This document shows, piece by piece, positions 1-10,000 of a DNA stretch of 64,000 bases. Under the pieces are notes generated by a model. The model saw only the letters and a list, made by a program, of their open reading frames with translations, ran no database searches and had not been told where the DNA came from. The number at the start of each line of letters is the position of its first letter. Position 1 is the first letter of the stretch. Where the stretch lies: NCBI GenBank assembly GCA_016191325.1, contig JACPOV010000008.1, forward strand, positions 124,001 to 188,000, in the 5' to 3' direction. The stretch comes from Candidatus Dependentiae bacterium (GTDB taxonomy: Bacteria > Babelota > Babeliae > Babelales > JACPOV01). The position numbers and the translations under genes were made by a program.

Positions 1-693
<693 letters not shown>

Positions 694-795
694 ACGCTCA
701 AATAATCTCGGTAATAATGTTCTGTAAATTCTACCGATAAGCTTAGATCACTTATAGCAATGCACAAGAAAAAATTTTGATAGATTGTAAAAGTT

Positions 796-911
<116 letters not shown>

Positions 912-920
912 TAAATTTTA

Positions 921-957
921 GAAAACCTCGATGTAAAAGTCGGGGTTTTCTTTTTTT
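921..957 (+). terminator. intrinsic terminator of the rRNA operon
   Basis: An 11-bp stem (gaaaacctcga with tcggggttttc, one G-U pair) closes an 8-base loop and is followed by eight T residues. It starts ten bases after the 5S gene. Confidence 0.92.
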
Positions 958-1117
958 AAGGATCATTTTTTTATTTTACGATCGTATGCACTAATTCGTC
1001 AAATCCATTTCGCGTTTTCCATTGTGTCATCTATGTTAATTTTTATATTTACATACATAGTTAAATTTTTCAGCTCCCCATTTTAGTTGTTTTTTTAATT
1101 TACGAAAGGAGCAAATC

Positions 1118-1453
1118 ATGAACAAAATACTGTTGTTTTCTTTGCTGGTAATCTTAGTTGCGAATCACTCAAATTGTATGCAGGAAACCGAAATTGATGG
1201 TATGAACCTTGAACAGATTATAGCGGTTTCTGCAACGATCCACAGTCTTCAAGACGATGCTTCCAATCCGCTGAATTTAACTGCGGTTAATACCTTTTAT
1301 GATGTATGTCGTCATCCAGGTGCAGAGGTTGAGGATCCAAATATCATCAAAATCCTAACGGAAAAAAATTTGATTCAAGCAGGTGAGAAAAAAGTCGCCG
1401 CTGAAGTTGCAACAATCGTTCGAGCAACTATTTTGAATGATCAAAACAGCTAA
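1118..1453 (+). CDS. small exported protein, unknown function
   Basis: A 111-residue protein with a typical signal peptide: MNK, then a hydrophobic stretch to about residue 18, then 'SNCM|QE'. The start ATG is preceded by a good Shine-Dalgarno sequence (gaaaggag). The mature part is about 90 residues, acidic and probably helical, with no domain I recognise. Its middle ('LNLTAVNTFYDVC') and its C-terminal 'GEKKVAAEVATIV' loosely match the three exported proteins that follow, suggesting a diverged local gene family. Function is unknown; export to the periplasm or beyond is inferred from the signal peptide. Confidence 0.75.
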   Translation: MNKILLFSLLVILVANHSNCMQETEIDGMNLEQIIAVSATIHSLQDDASNPLNLTAVNTFYDVCRHPGAEVEDPNIIKILTEKNLIQAGEKKVAAEVATIVRATILNDQNS

Positions 1454-1593
1454 AATATGGCGACTTCTTTATGCAATGGATTGTCATGATCCGTTTGCAG
1501 ATTGTTTTTTCTTCAGATACAATTGTCATGGGTATTGGTATTTGGCAATAAATGCTAAATAATTTTTTTAATTTATTTTCATTAGGGGTTTTT

Positions 1594-1986
1594 ATGAAAA
1601 AGCTATTGTTTAGTGGATTAATATATTTGGTTATGACGGGCCCTGTTGTGGCAATGGAGAATGATAAGAAATTTCAGGCAGCACTAGAAGATGTTGAAAC
1701 TCTGGCCACGCTTGAGATATTTGAAGCCCTTAAAGAAATCGAAGCAGAGTGGTCCCCGTCAATTGCCAATAATATTCGCTATGAATTTAATAAATCGGTA
1801 AAAGATGAAAATTATACAATTACTGAAGTTAACTCAGTGCAACTTGCAAAAAAGAAATTAGTAAATTCAGCGCAAAAAAAGGTTGCGCCTCATGTTCGAG
1901 AAATAATGCTCAAAGCGGCCGCAAAACAAAAGAAAGAATCAGAAGCAATTGACGCACTCGAAATATTAGGACAATTAAAAAAATAA
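1594..1986 (+). CDS. small exported protein, unknown function
   Basis: The start is placed at the ATG at 1594, after 'attagggg', rather than an upstream in-frame codon at 1552, because it gives a clean signal peptide (MKKLLFSGLIYLVMTGPVVA) ending before 'MEND'. The mature protein has about 110 residues, rich in Lys and Glu and almost certainly helical. The nucleotide stretch 'attaggggttttatgaaaaa' recurs with small changes at the next gene, so the two share a duplicated leader and start region. No known domain is visible. Confidence 0.75.
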   Translation: MKKLLFSGLIYLVMTGPVVAMENDKKFQAALEDVETLATLEIFEALKEIEAEWSPSIANNIRYEFNKSVKDENYTITEVNSVQLAKKKLVNSAQKKVAPHVREIMLKAAAKQKKESEAIDALEILGQLKK

Positions 1987-2030
1987 TATCTAATTTTAGT
2001 ATTATCAATTGAGTTTTTATTAGGGGTTTT

Positions 2031-2393
2031 ATGAAAAAATTATTATTTCAAGGCTTAATTATTTTAGCAGGAATGAGCAGTATTTTGGCTATGGAACAGC
2101 CTCAAGAGCAAACTGAGGAAGAAAAATTAGCTATAAAAAACGAATACTTAGCTTTATATGTTGATCTGTCAAAGGCCTACAATGAGCTTAAGAATCCAGA
2201 AGAACCGCTTAATTTTCAAGCTCTGGAGCATTTGCAGGCAGCATGTGATGATTTAGAATATCAAGTGCCAAGTCCTGCAAAAGAATTATTACAAGAAAAA
2301 GGATTTCTACTTGAAGGCGAAAGCTCTATCGATCCAATAGCTGCAGCAATGATGAAAGAAGCGATCTTGCCAAATGACCAAGGACCTCACTAG
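2031..2393 (+). CDS. small exported protein, unknown function
   Basis: 120 residues with a signal peptide (MKKLLFQGLIILAGMSSILA) followed by 'MEQPQEQ'. The Shine-Dalgarno region 'attaggggtttt' is nearly identical to that of the gene before it. The mature part contains 'LEHLQAACDDLEYQVPSPAKELL', which aligns with 'LQHLIASCYNQDYEIPEESREIL' in the next exported gene, so these two are paralogues. It ends about 65 bases before a strong intrinsic terminator. No known domain; a role outside the cytoplasm is inferred only from the signal peptide. Confidence 0.75.
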   Translation: MKKLLFQGLIILAGMSSILAMEQPQEQTEEEKLAIKNEYLALYVDLSKAYNELKNPEEPLNFQALEHLQAACDDLEYQVPSPAKELLQEKGFLLEGESSIDPIAAAMMKEAILPNDQGPH

Positions 2394-2458
2394 GCAAATC
2401 AATGGATTAACAATACTTCAGAAATTTCGATATAAAATAAGTGATTTAAAACGTTTTA

Positions 2459-2486
2459 GGGCCGAGTAATAACTCGGCTCTTTTTT
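2459..2486 (+). terminator. intrinsic terminator after the small exported genes
   Basis: gccgagt (2461-2467) pairs perfectly with actcggc (2472-2478) around a 4-base loop, extended by a G-U and a G-C pair, followed by six T residues. Confidence 0.88.
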
Positions 2487-2573
2487 ATGGAAAAACATTG
2501 ATCGCGCTGATTTTGTGTATTCTGATTAATTTCTGCTAAATTATTGAGAAATCTATTTCGTACATGTTTAACT

Positions 2574-2930
2574 ATGAGAATGCGTATGAAGCTTTTATTT
2601 GTAATTTTTTTACTGTTCCCTTTTAGTATTTTTTCAATGGAAGATCCAAGCTTATTTGTTAGAAAAGAAATGAAAGAACATTATAAAAATTGCTTGGCAA
2701 CAATAAAATTTTGGCGCGCAAGCAAAAATAGTATTAAAAAAAATGCGCTGCAGCATCTTATTGCTTCCTGCTACAATCAAGATTATGAAATACCAGAAGA
2801 GTCGAGAGAAATTTTAATTAAACATAACATTTTGGGCGAATCAGAAAAGCATGCCCCCGAATTATTAGTTGAATGTGTTAAAGAAGCTAGAAAACAGGTA
2901 TCTATGAATAAAAGATTACGAATAAAGTAG
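2574..2930 (+). CDS. small exported protein, paralogue of the upstream one
   Basis: The reading frame opens at a TTG at 2544, but the ATG codons at 2574, 2580 or 2586 give a normal signal peptide (MRMRMKLLFVIFLLFPFSIFS) followed by 'MEDPS'. I chose 2574; there is no strong ribosome site to decide. The mature part is about 98 residues, basic, and aligns over some 60 residues with the protein encoded at 2031-2393 (LxHLxAxC, YEIPEES, REIL). Its stop codon directly abuts the deaminase gene, so the two are probably cotranscribed. Confidence 0.68.
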   Translation: MRMRMKLLFVIFLLFPFSIFSMEDPSLFVRKEMKEHYKNCLATIKFWRASKNSIKKNALQHLIASCYNQDYEIPEESREILIKHNILGESEKHAPELLVECVKEARKQVSMNKRLRIK

Positions 2931-2936
2931 GTGAAG

Positions 2937-3941
2937 ATGGATTCTTTTTTAGCTCAATTACCCAAAGCTGAACTGCATGTTCATCTAGAGGGGACGCTAG
3001 CTCCAGAATTAATGTTTATTATTGCAGACCGGAATAAGTTGAAACTGCCTTATAAAACAGTGGATGAAGTATCCGCTGCGTTTAAGTTCACCAATTATGA
3101 TGAGTTTGCGAGAGCGTATAGAAGCCTGACTTCAATTATGCACACCGAGCAAGATTTTTATGATGTTGCATATGCGTATGCAAAACGAGTCCATGCCCAA
3201 GGAGTTCTTCATCTTGAAATGACATTCGATTTTGACACCTATTTACCTCGCGCAATTAATCCTGGCATTATTGTTAACGGCATTTATGAAGCGTTTGTTG
3301 ATGCGCGGCGCGATATTGGTATTACGACCAATATGATCTTGTGCCTTTTGCGCCATCTTGATGAGGCGGTTGCTTTAAATACATTAAAGCTTTCAATTCC
3401 GTACAAAGACAAAATTATTGCGATCGGTTTAGCTTCGTATGAAGCGAGCAATCCGCCAACTAAATTTATGAAAGCATTTAACTACGCGCGAGAACTTGGC
3501 TATCGAACGACAGCGCATGTAGGAGAGAATGCCGGGCCTGAAAATATTTGGCAGACAATTGATTTGCTGAAAGCGGATCGAATTGATCATGGAGTGCGAT
3601 GCATTCAAGACGAAAAATTAGTTGCAGAATTGATAAAGAGGCGCATTCCGCTTACCGTTTGCCCGATTTCCAATATTAAAACCGGAATTTTTCCAACAAT
3701 TGACGCGCATCCGCTTAAAAGAATGCTAGATGCCGGGCTTATGGTTTCAATTAATTCTGATGATCCAGTTTTCTTCGGGGCGGAATTACTTGATAACTAT
3801 GGAATGGCATATAATGAGGGAGGTCTCTCTCGGGAAGATATAATAGCCTGCGCTAGGAATTCATTTGTTTCAGCTTTTATTTCAGATGACCGAAAAAACG
3901 ATTATCTCAAAATGCTAAATGAAGCAATAAAGACAAACTGA
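2937..3941 (+). CDS. adenosine/adenine deaminase family protein
   Basis: A zinc-dependent purine deaminase of about 334 residues, the normal family length. Counting from the GTG at 2931, visible residues are the metal-binding H16 and H18 in 'HVHLEGT', the 'TAHVGEN' segment with H196 and catalytic E199, H220 in 'RIDHGVR', 'LTVCPISNIKTG', and D277-D278 in 'SINSDDP'. I start at the ATG at 2937 because 'MDSFLAQLPKAEL' then matches the family N-terminus in length. The 'LPKAELHxHLEGT', 'LLRHL', 'NPPTKF' and 'NSDDPxFFG' segments resemble the fungal/proteobacterial adenine deaminase (Aah1-like) branch more than classical Add, so adenine to hypoxanthine is a possible reaction. Purine salvage fits an organism that depends on host nucleobases. 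Confidence 0.88.
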   Translation: MDSFLAQLPKAELHVHLEGTLAPELMFIIADRNKLKLPYKTVDEVSAAFKFTNYDEFARAYRSLTSIMHTEQDFYDVAYAYAKRVHAQGVLHLEMTFDFDTYLPRAINPGIIVNGIYEAFVDARRDIGITTNMILCLLRHLDEAVALNTLKLSIPYKDKIIAIGLASYEASNPPTKFMKAFNYARELGYRTTAHVGENAGPENIWQTIDLLKADRIDHGVRCIQDEKLVAELIKRRIPLTVCPISNIKTGIFPTIDAHPLKRMLDAGLMVSINSDDPVFFGAELLDNYGMAYNEGGLSREDIIACARNSFVSAFISDDRKNDYLKMLNEAIKTN

Positions 3942-4012
3942 TTTAAAGAAGTGCTATTTTTGTTCTCAGTTGCGGCCTAATTTTCATATACTTAAGAAAA
4001 AAGGAGAAGCAT

Positions 4013-4282
4013 ATGAAGAAATATGGGCTAGCATTTATGATTTGTTCACTTTCTCTTGAAGCGATGAATATGCAAAAAACAATGATTGGTTTTGCTGTAG
4101 GAGTGCAGGGAACCATGAACGATGATGCTGAAATAAAATATCGAGAAAAGAGAGATGATAAAGATGAAAATAACGAAGCAGAAAGCATCATATTAAAGCA
4201 AGCTAATAGCTCTAAGGAAAAGCTCTATTCACGGATGAATAGAGTTCAATCAAGGAAAAAAAACCTTAGCGCTAAACTGTAA
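4013..4282 (+). CDS. small exported protein, unknown function
   Basis: 89 residues. A strong ribosome-binding site (aaaaggagaagcat) precedes the ATG. The N-terminus MKKYGLAFMICSLSLEA followed by 'MNMQK' is a short signal peptide. The mature part is highly charged (EKRDDKDENNEAES) and ends in a Lys-rich segment; it is probably disordered or helical. No relative is recognised. Confidence 0.65.
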   Translation: MKKYGLAFMICSLSLEAMNMQKTMIGFAVGVQGTMNDDAEIKYREKRDDKDENNEAESIILKQANSSKEKLYSRMNRVQSRKKNLSAKL

Positions 4283-4370
4283 TTGGTTGGTCGACAAATG
4301 GGTAATTAGCCGGTACGATACTTTTAGTGTAAAACAACTCTTTATTTTATATAATAATATAGAAGTGCCG

Positions 4371-4604
4371 ATGCGATTCTCTATTTTTGTTTTTTGGGCT
4401 TTTGCGTTTGTTCAAACAATTTTTCCAATGATTAATCAAAGCAGTACGCAACCAGAAAGAATATCGAATAATCAAAGACCAATTGCTTCCACACAACAAA
4501 AATCTCCGGCGGATATACAAAGTACGAAAAATGATTCTCAGACTAGCTCAACAAACGCGCCCTACGCTATCCCGCCAGGTAGTCGTTTTTATTTTTATAA
4601 TTGA
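4371..4604 (+). CDS. small exported Ser/Gln/Thr-rich peptide, unknown
   Basis: The open frame begins at 4287, but only the ATG at 4371 gives a plausible N-terminus: MRFSIFVFWAFAFVQTIFP, a hydrophobic signal, then 'MINQSSTQPER'. The mature part (about 58 residues) is low-complexity, rich in Ser, Gln, Thr and Asn, and ends in aromatic residues (RFYFYN). There is no clear ribosome site upstream, so the call is tentative. It ends a few bases before the convergent aldehyde dehydrogenase gene. Confidence 0.5.
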   Translation: MRFSIFVFWAFAFVQTIFPMINQSSTQPERISNNQRPIASTQQKSPADIQSTKNDSQTSSTNAPYAIPPGSRFYFYN

Positions 4605-4610
4605 GTTTGG

Positions 4611-5927
4611 CTATTGTTGATATCGCCACTGCCAATCAAACCAAAATGAGCGTCTCATTACCGATTTATAATGAGTGAACGATTCAAAGCTTTTTTTGCC
4701 ATGGTATGAGCCAAAGCCGCTTGCACCGACTCCGCCAAATGGCAGATGAAGATTTGCATATTGTACTATGGCATCATTAATACAGATGCTTCCAGCGCAT
4801 ACATTATTAATAATGTGATTTTGCAATCGTTTGCTTTTGCTGAAAAAATAGCAAGCAAGCGGTTTAGGCATTGTTTTTAGTTTTTCAAGAATCATATCAA
4901 TTTTGTTATACGATATAATGGGCAATACAGGCCCAAAAATTTCTTCATGAACGATTGGATCTACAAATGTCGTTTTGGTTAGGGTAGGTTCAATCAGCAA
5001 TGAGATTTTTTGTGCATCGCCTCCAGCAACAATAGTTTGTGTTTCCAAAAGTTTATCAAGACGCTCAAAATGAAATTGATTTACAATACGTGCAAATGGA
5101 TATTTTGCATCTTGATACCATTCTTTCATGATAGCTTTCATCTCGTGAATAAATGGCTCTTCAATTTGCTGATCGACAAGCAGATAATTTGGAGCTAAGC
5201 AGCTTTGTCCAGCATTATAGAATTTAGCCCAAACGATTCTTCGCGCTGCAATTTCTATGTCTATTTCCTTATCAACAATGCATGGGTTGCAACCACCCAA
5301 TTCAAGAGTTAAGGGCGTTAGATTTTGTGCGGCCGCGCTCATTACAAGTTTGCCGACGCGAGTGCTGCCGGTAAAAAAAATGTGATCAAATGGTAGAGTA
5401 ACCAAATCTTGCGCTCTTGATGCATCTGCCTGAACGACTGATATGTATCCAGGATCAAATGTTGAGGAAATGAGTTTTGCAAGCGCTTCCGATGTTGCTG
5501 GTGAAAACTCCGAAGGTTTTAAGATTGCGCAATTTCCTGCACTTATTGCACCAACGAGTGGCATTATGGTTAAAGCGATTGGGAAATTCCAAGGGCTCAT
5601 AATTAATACTACGCCTTTGGGTTCTGCAATAATCATGCTTGCGGTAGGGAAAAAAACAACTGGCGTTTTAACTCGTTTTTCTGCAGCCCAACAAGTCAAA
5701 TAGTTGCAATGAAAGTCTATTTCCTTCAGGCAGATTTCGATTTCGCTTTCCCATGTTTCATGCTTTGATTTATTTAAATCAGCATGAAGTGCCGCAAGAA
5801 GCAATTGTTTATTTTCCGTTAGAGCGGACTTGAGTTTTTGAAGCGAATTTAAACGAAAACACAGACAGCGGGTTTGACCTGATTCAAAAAACGAGCGTGA
5901 GCGTGAAACTATATGATAATTATTCAT
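4611..5927 (-). CDS. aldehyde dehydrogenase, class 3-like
   Basis: 438 residues, matching the shorter class-3 (ALDH3/CoA-independent fatty aldehyde) branch of the NAD(P)-dependent aldehyde dehydrogenases. 'MSPWNFP' carries the active-site Asn (N114), 'FFTGSTRVGK' is the nucleotide-binding loop, 'LELGG' holds the general base E209, and 'NAGQSCLAP' holds the catalytic cysteine C243. 'EIFGPVLP' and 'PFGGVGASGFGSYHG' near the C-terminus are also typical. It would oxidise aldehydes to acids, probably for detoxification or membrane-lipid turnover; no pathway partner is adjacent. There is no membrane tail. The start overlaps the preceding small exported gene by eight bases, implying coupled translation. 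Confidence 0.93.
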   Translation of the reverse strand: MNNYHIVSRSRSFFESGQTRCLCFRLNSLQKLKSALTENKQLLLAALHADLNKSKHETWESEIEICLKEIDFHCNYLTCWAAEKRVKTPVVFFPTASMIIAEPKGVVLIMSPWNFPIALTIMPLVGAISAGNCAILKPSEFSPATSEALAKLISSTFDPGYISVVQADASRAQDLVTLPFDHIFFTGSTRVGKLVMSAAAQNLTPLTLELGGCNPCIVDKEIDIEIAARRIVWAKFYNAGQSCLAPNYLLVDQQIEEPFIHEMKAIMKEWYQDAKYPFARIVNQFHFERLDKLLETQTIVAGGDAQKISLLIEPTLTKTTFVDPIVHEEIFGPVLPIISYNKIDMILEKLKTMPKPLACYFFSKSKRLQNHIINNVCAGSICINDAIVQYANLHLPFGGVGASGFGSYHGKKSFESFTHYKSVMRRSFWFDWQWRYQQ

Positions 5928-6210
5928 CCAGTTTTTTTAATGTTGCAGCAAAACGGTTATTAAATTCTTCGTCTCCCAATTCTGCTCGAGCGAGAATGAT
6001 AAGTTGGGGATCTACATCGGGACGCAAAGCATTCGTGCTGTCCCAACATTTGTTTATAGGAGTCAGGTTGGTATGTTTTGCGACAACTGTTTTATGAAAA
6101 TGTTCTGTCGCTACTGCAATTGATTCTTTTGGAGATTCTGGCTGATGGCCCATGCCCGACAGCGCTACCGTCCAAATCGATAAAATGAAGACGCTCATTA
6201 ATTTTCGCAT
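5920..6210 (-). CDS. small exported protein, unknown function
   Basis: 96 residues with signal peptide MRKLMSVFILSIWTVALS followed by 'GMGHQPE'. The mature part is about 75 residues; 'NLTPINKCWDSTNALRPDVDPQLIILARAELG' faintly recalls the small exported proteins at the start of the window (an 'LTPxNxxxDxxxxP' pattern). Its 3' end overlaps the aldehyde dehydrogenase start. Function is unknown. Confidence 0.65.
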   Translation of the reverse strand: MRKLMSVFILSIWTVALSGMGHQPESPKESIAVATEHFHKTVVAKHTNLTPINKCWDSTNALRPDVDPQLIILARAELGDEEFNNRFAATLKKLDE

Positions 6211-6258
6211 AAATATATCCCTTTTTTAATATATTTTTTTATATCCTAATCGGAAAAG

Positions 6259-6984
6259 TTATTTTATGCCATATTCATTCAACGTCTTTAAGAGTGCTTT
6301 ATAGCCGCTACTATTTGTATCTAAATTATTTCCCATTGCTTTGATAGCTTTTTGAGCATCTATGGCTTTCGCTTGTGCAAAATCCTTCTTTCCTTCTTTT
6401 TCGTATGCTTTAATTAAGCGATTATATGCGTATGCTAATCGTTTATTAATGAGCTTAATATCTTTTGAGCGCACAGGCTTTTCTGCCATTTTTGTCAGCG
6501 TATTGATAATATCATTCAGTTCGCTTGTGCTCGCTGTTTTTGAAAAGAGAATAATTGAAGCGTTTACAATTCCAATTCTTTCTTTTAGAAGCTCTTGTGC
6601 ATCATCTAGTTCCGGGGTGTACGGCGCTTTTGGGGCTTTCAATTCTGCAAGCGATTGCCCTGCATTGATAATCATCTCTTTTGCAGTTTTTGCATCCATA
6701 TCGATACCCATTTCAGCTAATTTGCCAAGCATAGTTGCATGCAGATCAATAAGTTCTTGTGCGGACTTCGGCCAAAAAGCATTTAGAGAGACAACTATTT
6801 TTTTATAGCGAGAATAGGGGAAAACTTGTTCGTGAGGAACCATTGCAATAAATTCTTTTGCATCTTGAATTACTTTTTTTTCGTCTTCTTGCCCGGCAGG
6901 CAGATCCCATACCATTGCATTACTTGAACTTGTTGAAGCTATAAGTGCGGCTAAGAAAATTGCATATTTTACTAAATATTTCAT
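6259..6984 (-). CDS. exported helical protein, unknown function
   Basis: 241 residues. The N-terminus MKYLVKYAIFLAALIASTSSSNA followed by 'MVWDLP' is a signal peptide. The rest is Ala/Lys/Glu-rich and predicted helical by eye, with segments such as 'YNRLIKAYEKEGKKDFAQAKAID' and 'AMGNNLDTNSSGYKALLKTLNEYG' that could be TPR-like helix pairs, although no clear TPR consensus is seen. It lies downstream of the large membrane protease gene with about 45 bases between. I cannot assign a function. Confidence 0.7.
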   Translation of the reverse strand: MKYLVKYAIFLAALIASTSSSNAMVWDLPAGQEDEKKVIQDAKEFIAMVPHEQVFPYSRYKKIVVSLNAFWPKSAQELIDLHATMLGKLAEMGIDMDAKTAKEMIINAGQSLAELKAPKAPYTPELDDAQELLKERIGIVNASIILFSKTASTSELNDIINTLTKMAEKPVRSKDIKLINKRLAYAYNRLIKAYEKEGKKDFAQAKAIDAQKAIKAMGNNLDTNSSGYKALLKTLNEYGIK

Positions 6985-7031
6985 CGCTCAACCTTTTATA
7001 ATTAATTTAACCATATTCTATGTGTAATTAA

Positions 7032-10000
7032 TTATAAATTTTCTTCCCACCAGTAAGCAAGCATTCCGATGAGAAGAATCGCTAGCGCCGCGCCGAGCAA
7101 AACTCCTGGGTATGCATGAAATGCTGCTTGTTGTGCGATTGCCAAAATTGTTATTGTTCCAGTGATAATGGGAATGGAATTGCGAATGTGTCTGATGATA
7201 ACGTAATACAGAGCTGCAGTAGCGCCGCCAACCAGTAAGCTTGGCAGAAGCCATGTGCCAATTGATTCGATCGATAAACCATTAATACAGAAAATAAGAA
7301 GCACGATTAGAATGAGCCCAGCAAGCGAGCGTTGTTTCCATTGTGCTGTTACTAGATCAGCAAAGCGGGTGATGAGTAAAAATATTATCGTCGCTGAAAC
7401 GTATCCGGTGAACATGGTGAGCGCAAATCCTATGCTAGGAATCAGTGATGCAGCGTGAGTATAGTCTGCCCAGAGAGGTTTAAAAGTGGGCGCTAATGCA
7501 AGAGCAAGGGATCCCATTGCGCTTAATATCAAACCGCAGCAGACGCCAATAAAAATGGTAATCGATTTTTGCGTGTGTTTATTGAGGGTTCTTGTAGTTG
7601 CAAGAGCTGCACCAGCGCCATAATATAATCCTTGGGAAATAATTTGCAGCATGAGCCAACCACCTGATCTGATTGCTTGATGTAAATATGGCTCGCTAGT
7701 TTGAAAGCAGGCGGTAATGAGTGGCCAAATATTGATCGATTGCACGAGCGCTTTTAGTGCTAGTAAAACAGAAAAAACAAAAAAGATCGTTGATGAAAAT
7801 GCAAGGCGGCGCCAATTTCTTACGAGCAAGATCATAAAGAAACCTAAACAAATAAGCGCAAATAAGCTGCAGATCATGCCGATAATTCTTATTACCGTTG
7901 TATATTGTTTTTCTGCGCGTTGCCATTGTTCTGGAATAAATATAAAGCGTTCCGCATTTGAAAATTCGTCTCCCGCAAGAGAGATTTTAACGCGCGCTTC
8001 GCCATCATTTAGCAGAACATGAGGATCTTTGAACGTAAATATCCAATCTACGCGCGTTGGGTGTTTTTTTGAGACTGCGGATATTTCATTTAATTTTGCA
8101 GGATCTAGATTAAATTCATTTCTAATGATTTCGTGCGCTTTTTTTCGTGCAGATGATTCACTAAGAGAAGCTCCGGGCCGAGCTTCGGGTAGAACGTGAT
8201 CAAATTCTCTTATTTTTCCAGAGCCTTCAACAAGAATGCCGAACTCTTCTGAACGTTCTGCTATATCTCCCTCAAACTGTGCAAACCGCAATCTCCAAGA
8301 GGCTGGCGTGATATAAGAGCCAAGCAAATTCATGTACACATCTTTTCCATTCTTTTGGATCACAAACCTATCGTGCTCATCTGTGTCTCCATGAGTATTA
8401 ATAAGCGATTGCCACGGTGGATTTGAAAGCGAAAAGCCACGTTCCGTTAGCATAGAAGATGCGGAATTTAGTGCTTCAGCTTTTCGTGTTTCTAAAGGAA
8501 AATTCTGTTGTTTAAATGGGGTAAGGAAAAGCCAACCCACCATTGCGATGATGCCAAATAATGCAAGAAAGCGAATTTCTTTTCCAGAAATTCCGCGAAG
8601 AGGTTCTTCTTCAGGGATAAAAAATTCATCATCTTTTTGTTTAGGCTCAGGTTGAAGAGATTTATTATAGGCAGTTGCAGGCGCTTGAGTGAATGTGCCA
8701 TTTTTAAACCGTGCATAAAGTACGATGATGAGTGGAATCGATGAGATAATAATTACAAGCGCTTTGTTGATAAGCGTTCCGGGCCCGGTTGAGATAAAAA
8801 GGGGTAAAGCCATCCAGAAAACATCAAAGATAACATGCGATAGAATGCTTGGGAGCAAGCCATAAATCAAATAAATTCCACCAAAAAGTGATGATGAAAA
8901 TATCAGCTCAACAACGCGCGCATAGGCGGGTTGTTGCGGATAATTCGCATGGCCTGCGCCAAAAATCAATACTTGTATAATAAAACCAAGTGCGATAAAA
9001 AGATTTCGTCGTCGAAAATAGGAGCCAAGCAATGCCGCACCCGCTAGAGGGATTGCGCGAAAAAGGCATTCTTCCATGAATCCAGCCATAAATGCTTGCG
9101 AAAGTGCACTAAACCAAGGAAAATAAGTGGCTAAAATATTGGGGTTGAAAAGCATTTCAGCAGGTGTCCACCAACCTAGATAGCGAGTTGTGAAAGCATA
9201 TGCTGCAGTAACATAAGCAATATCTACGCCAATTATGAGGTAGCCACCAAGGGTTCTACCCAGCACTTGGATCGACGAAGCATTTTCATTTTTCCACATC
9301 GACCATAGTTTGAGATGGTAGCCAAAAGCGTAGCGTGTTAATCCTTCTGCGATAGCAAATACGAGAGTAAGTAATCCGGTATATATTAAAAGGCTTGCAA
9401 AAAGAGAGATAAAAAGATGAACGAAAAAGGATGTTTTGCTGAGTGCTGTTTCATATTCTATCCAAGCAAGGGGAAGCTCATTGAGGGTGTTAAACGATTG
9501 CAGGAGTGCCACCAAAAAGCCCGCAGCAAGCGCTGGTCTCCAGAGAAGCGAATGACGCGCAAGAAGAAATGCAAGCCCTGCAAGGCAACCGATTCCTAAA
9601 TAAAGAATACAGATCAAAAAAAGCGCACCGAACGCAATAATATTATTTGCTGAACGCATATGTTCATAACGACGCTTAAAACTTTCAGGGACCTTGATCT
9701 GATATTTAATTTCTGTCAATCGATCGCCACTGACGCCAAGATGCAGTTGAAAAGGAGCTCCGTTAACCGAATGGCCGATGCGATCATAAACAAACTGATG
9801 ATCGATGCGCCCATTTGGTCTCATCTCTTGTGAGGATTGTGCGAAAGTATACGAGCTCAAATCTATCTGCCAATTAAGCGCGTTTTCTCGTGCGATTGCT
9901 AACGCTTGTTGTGGCGCGAGTGCGGATCCCGGCGCATCTTCAGGAAGTTTTTCGGACATGCCGTAGAAAGTTCCCTCAGGTGTAAAAAGAATTTCGGTTT

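Noticed and set aside
6362-6808. 148-residue plus-strand frame opposite the exported protein at 6259-6984
   Set aside because: The minus-strand protein has a clear signal peptide; the plus-strand frame mirrors it and lacks a ribosome site.
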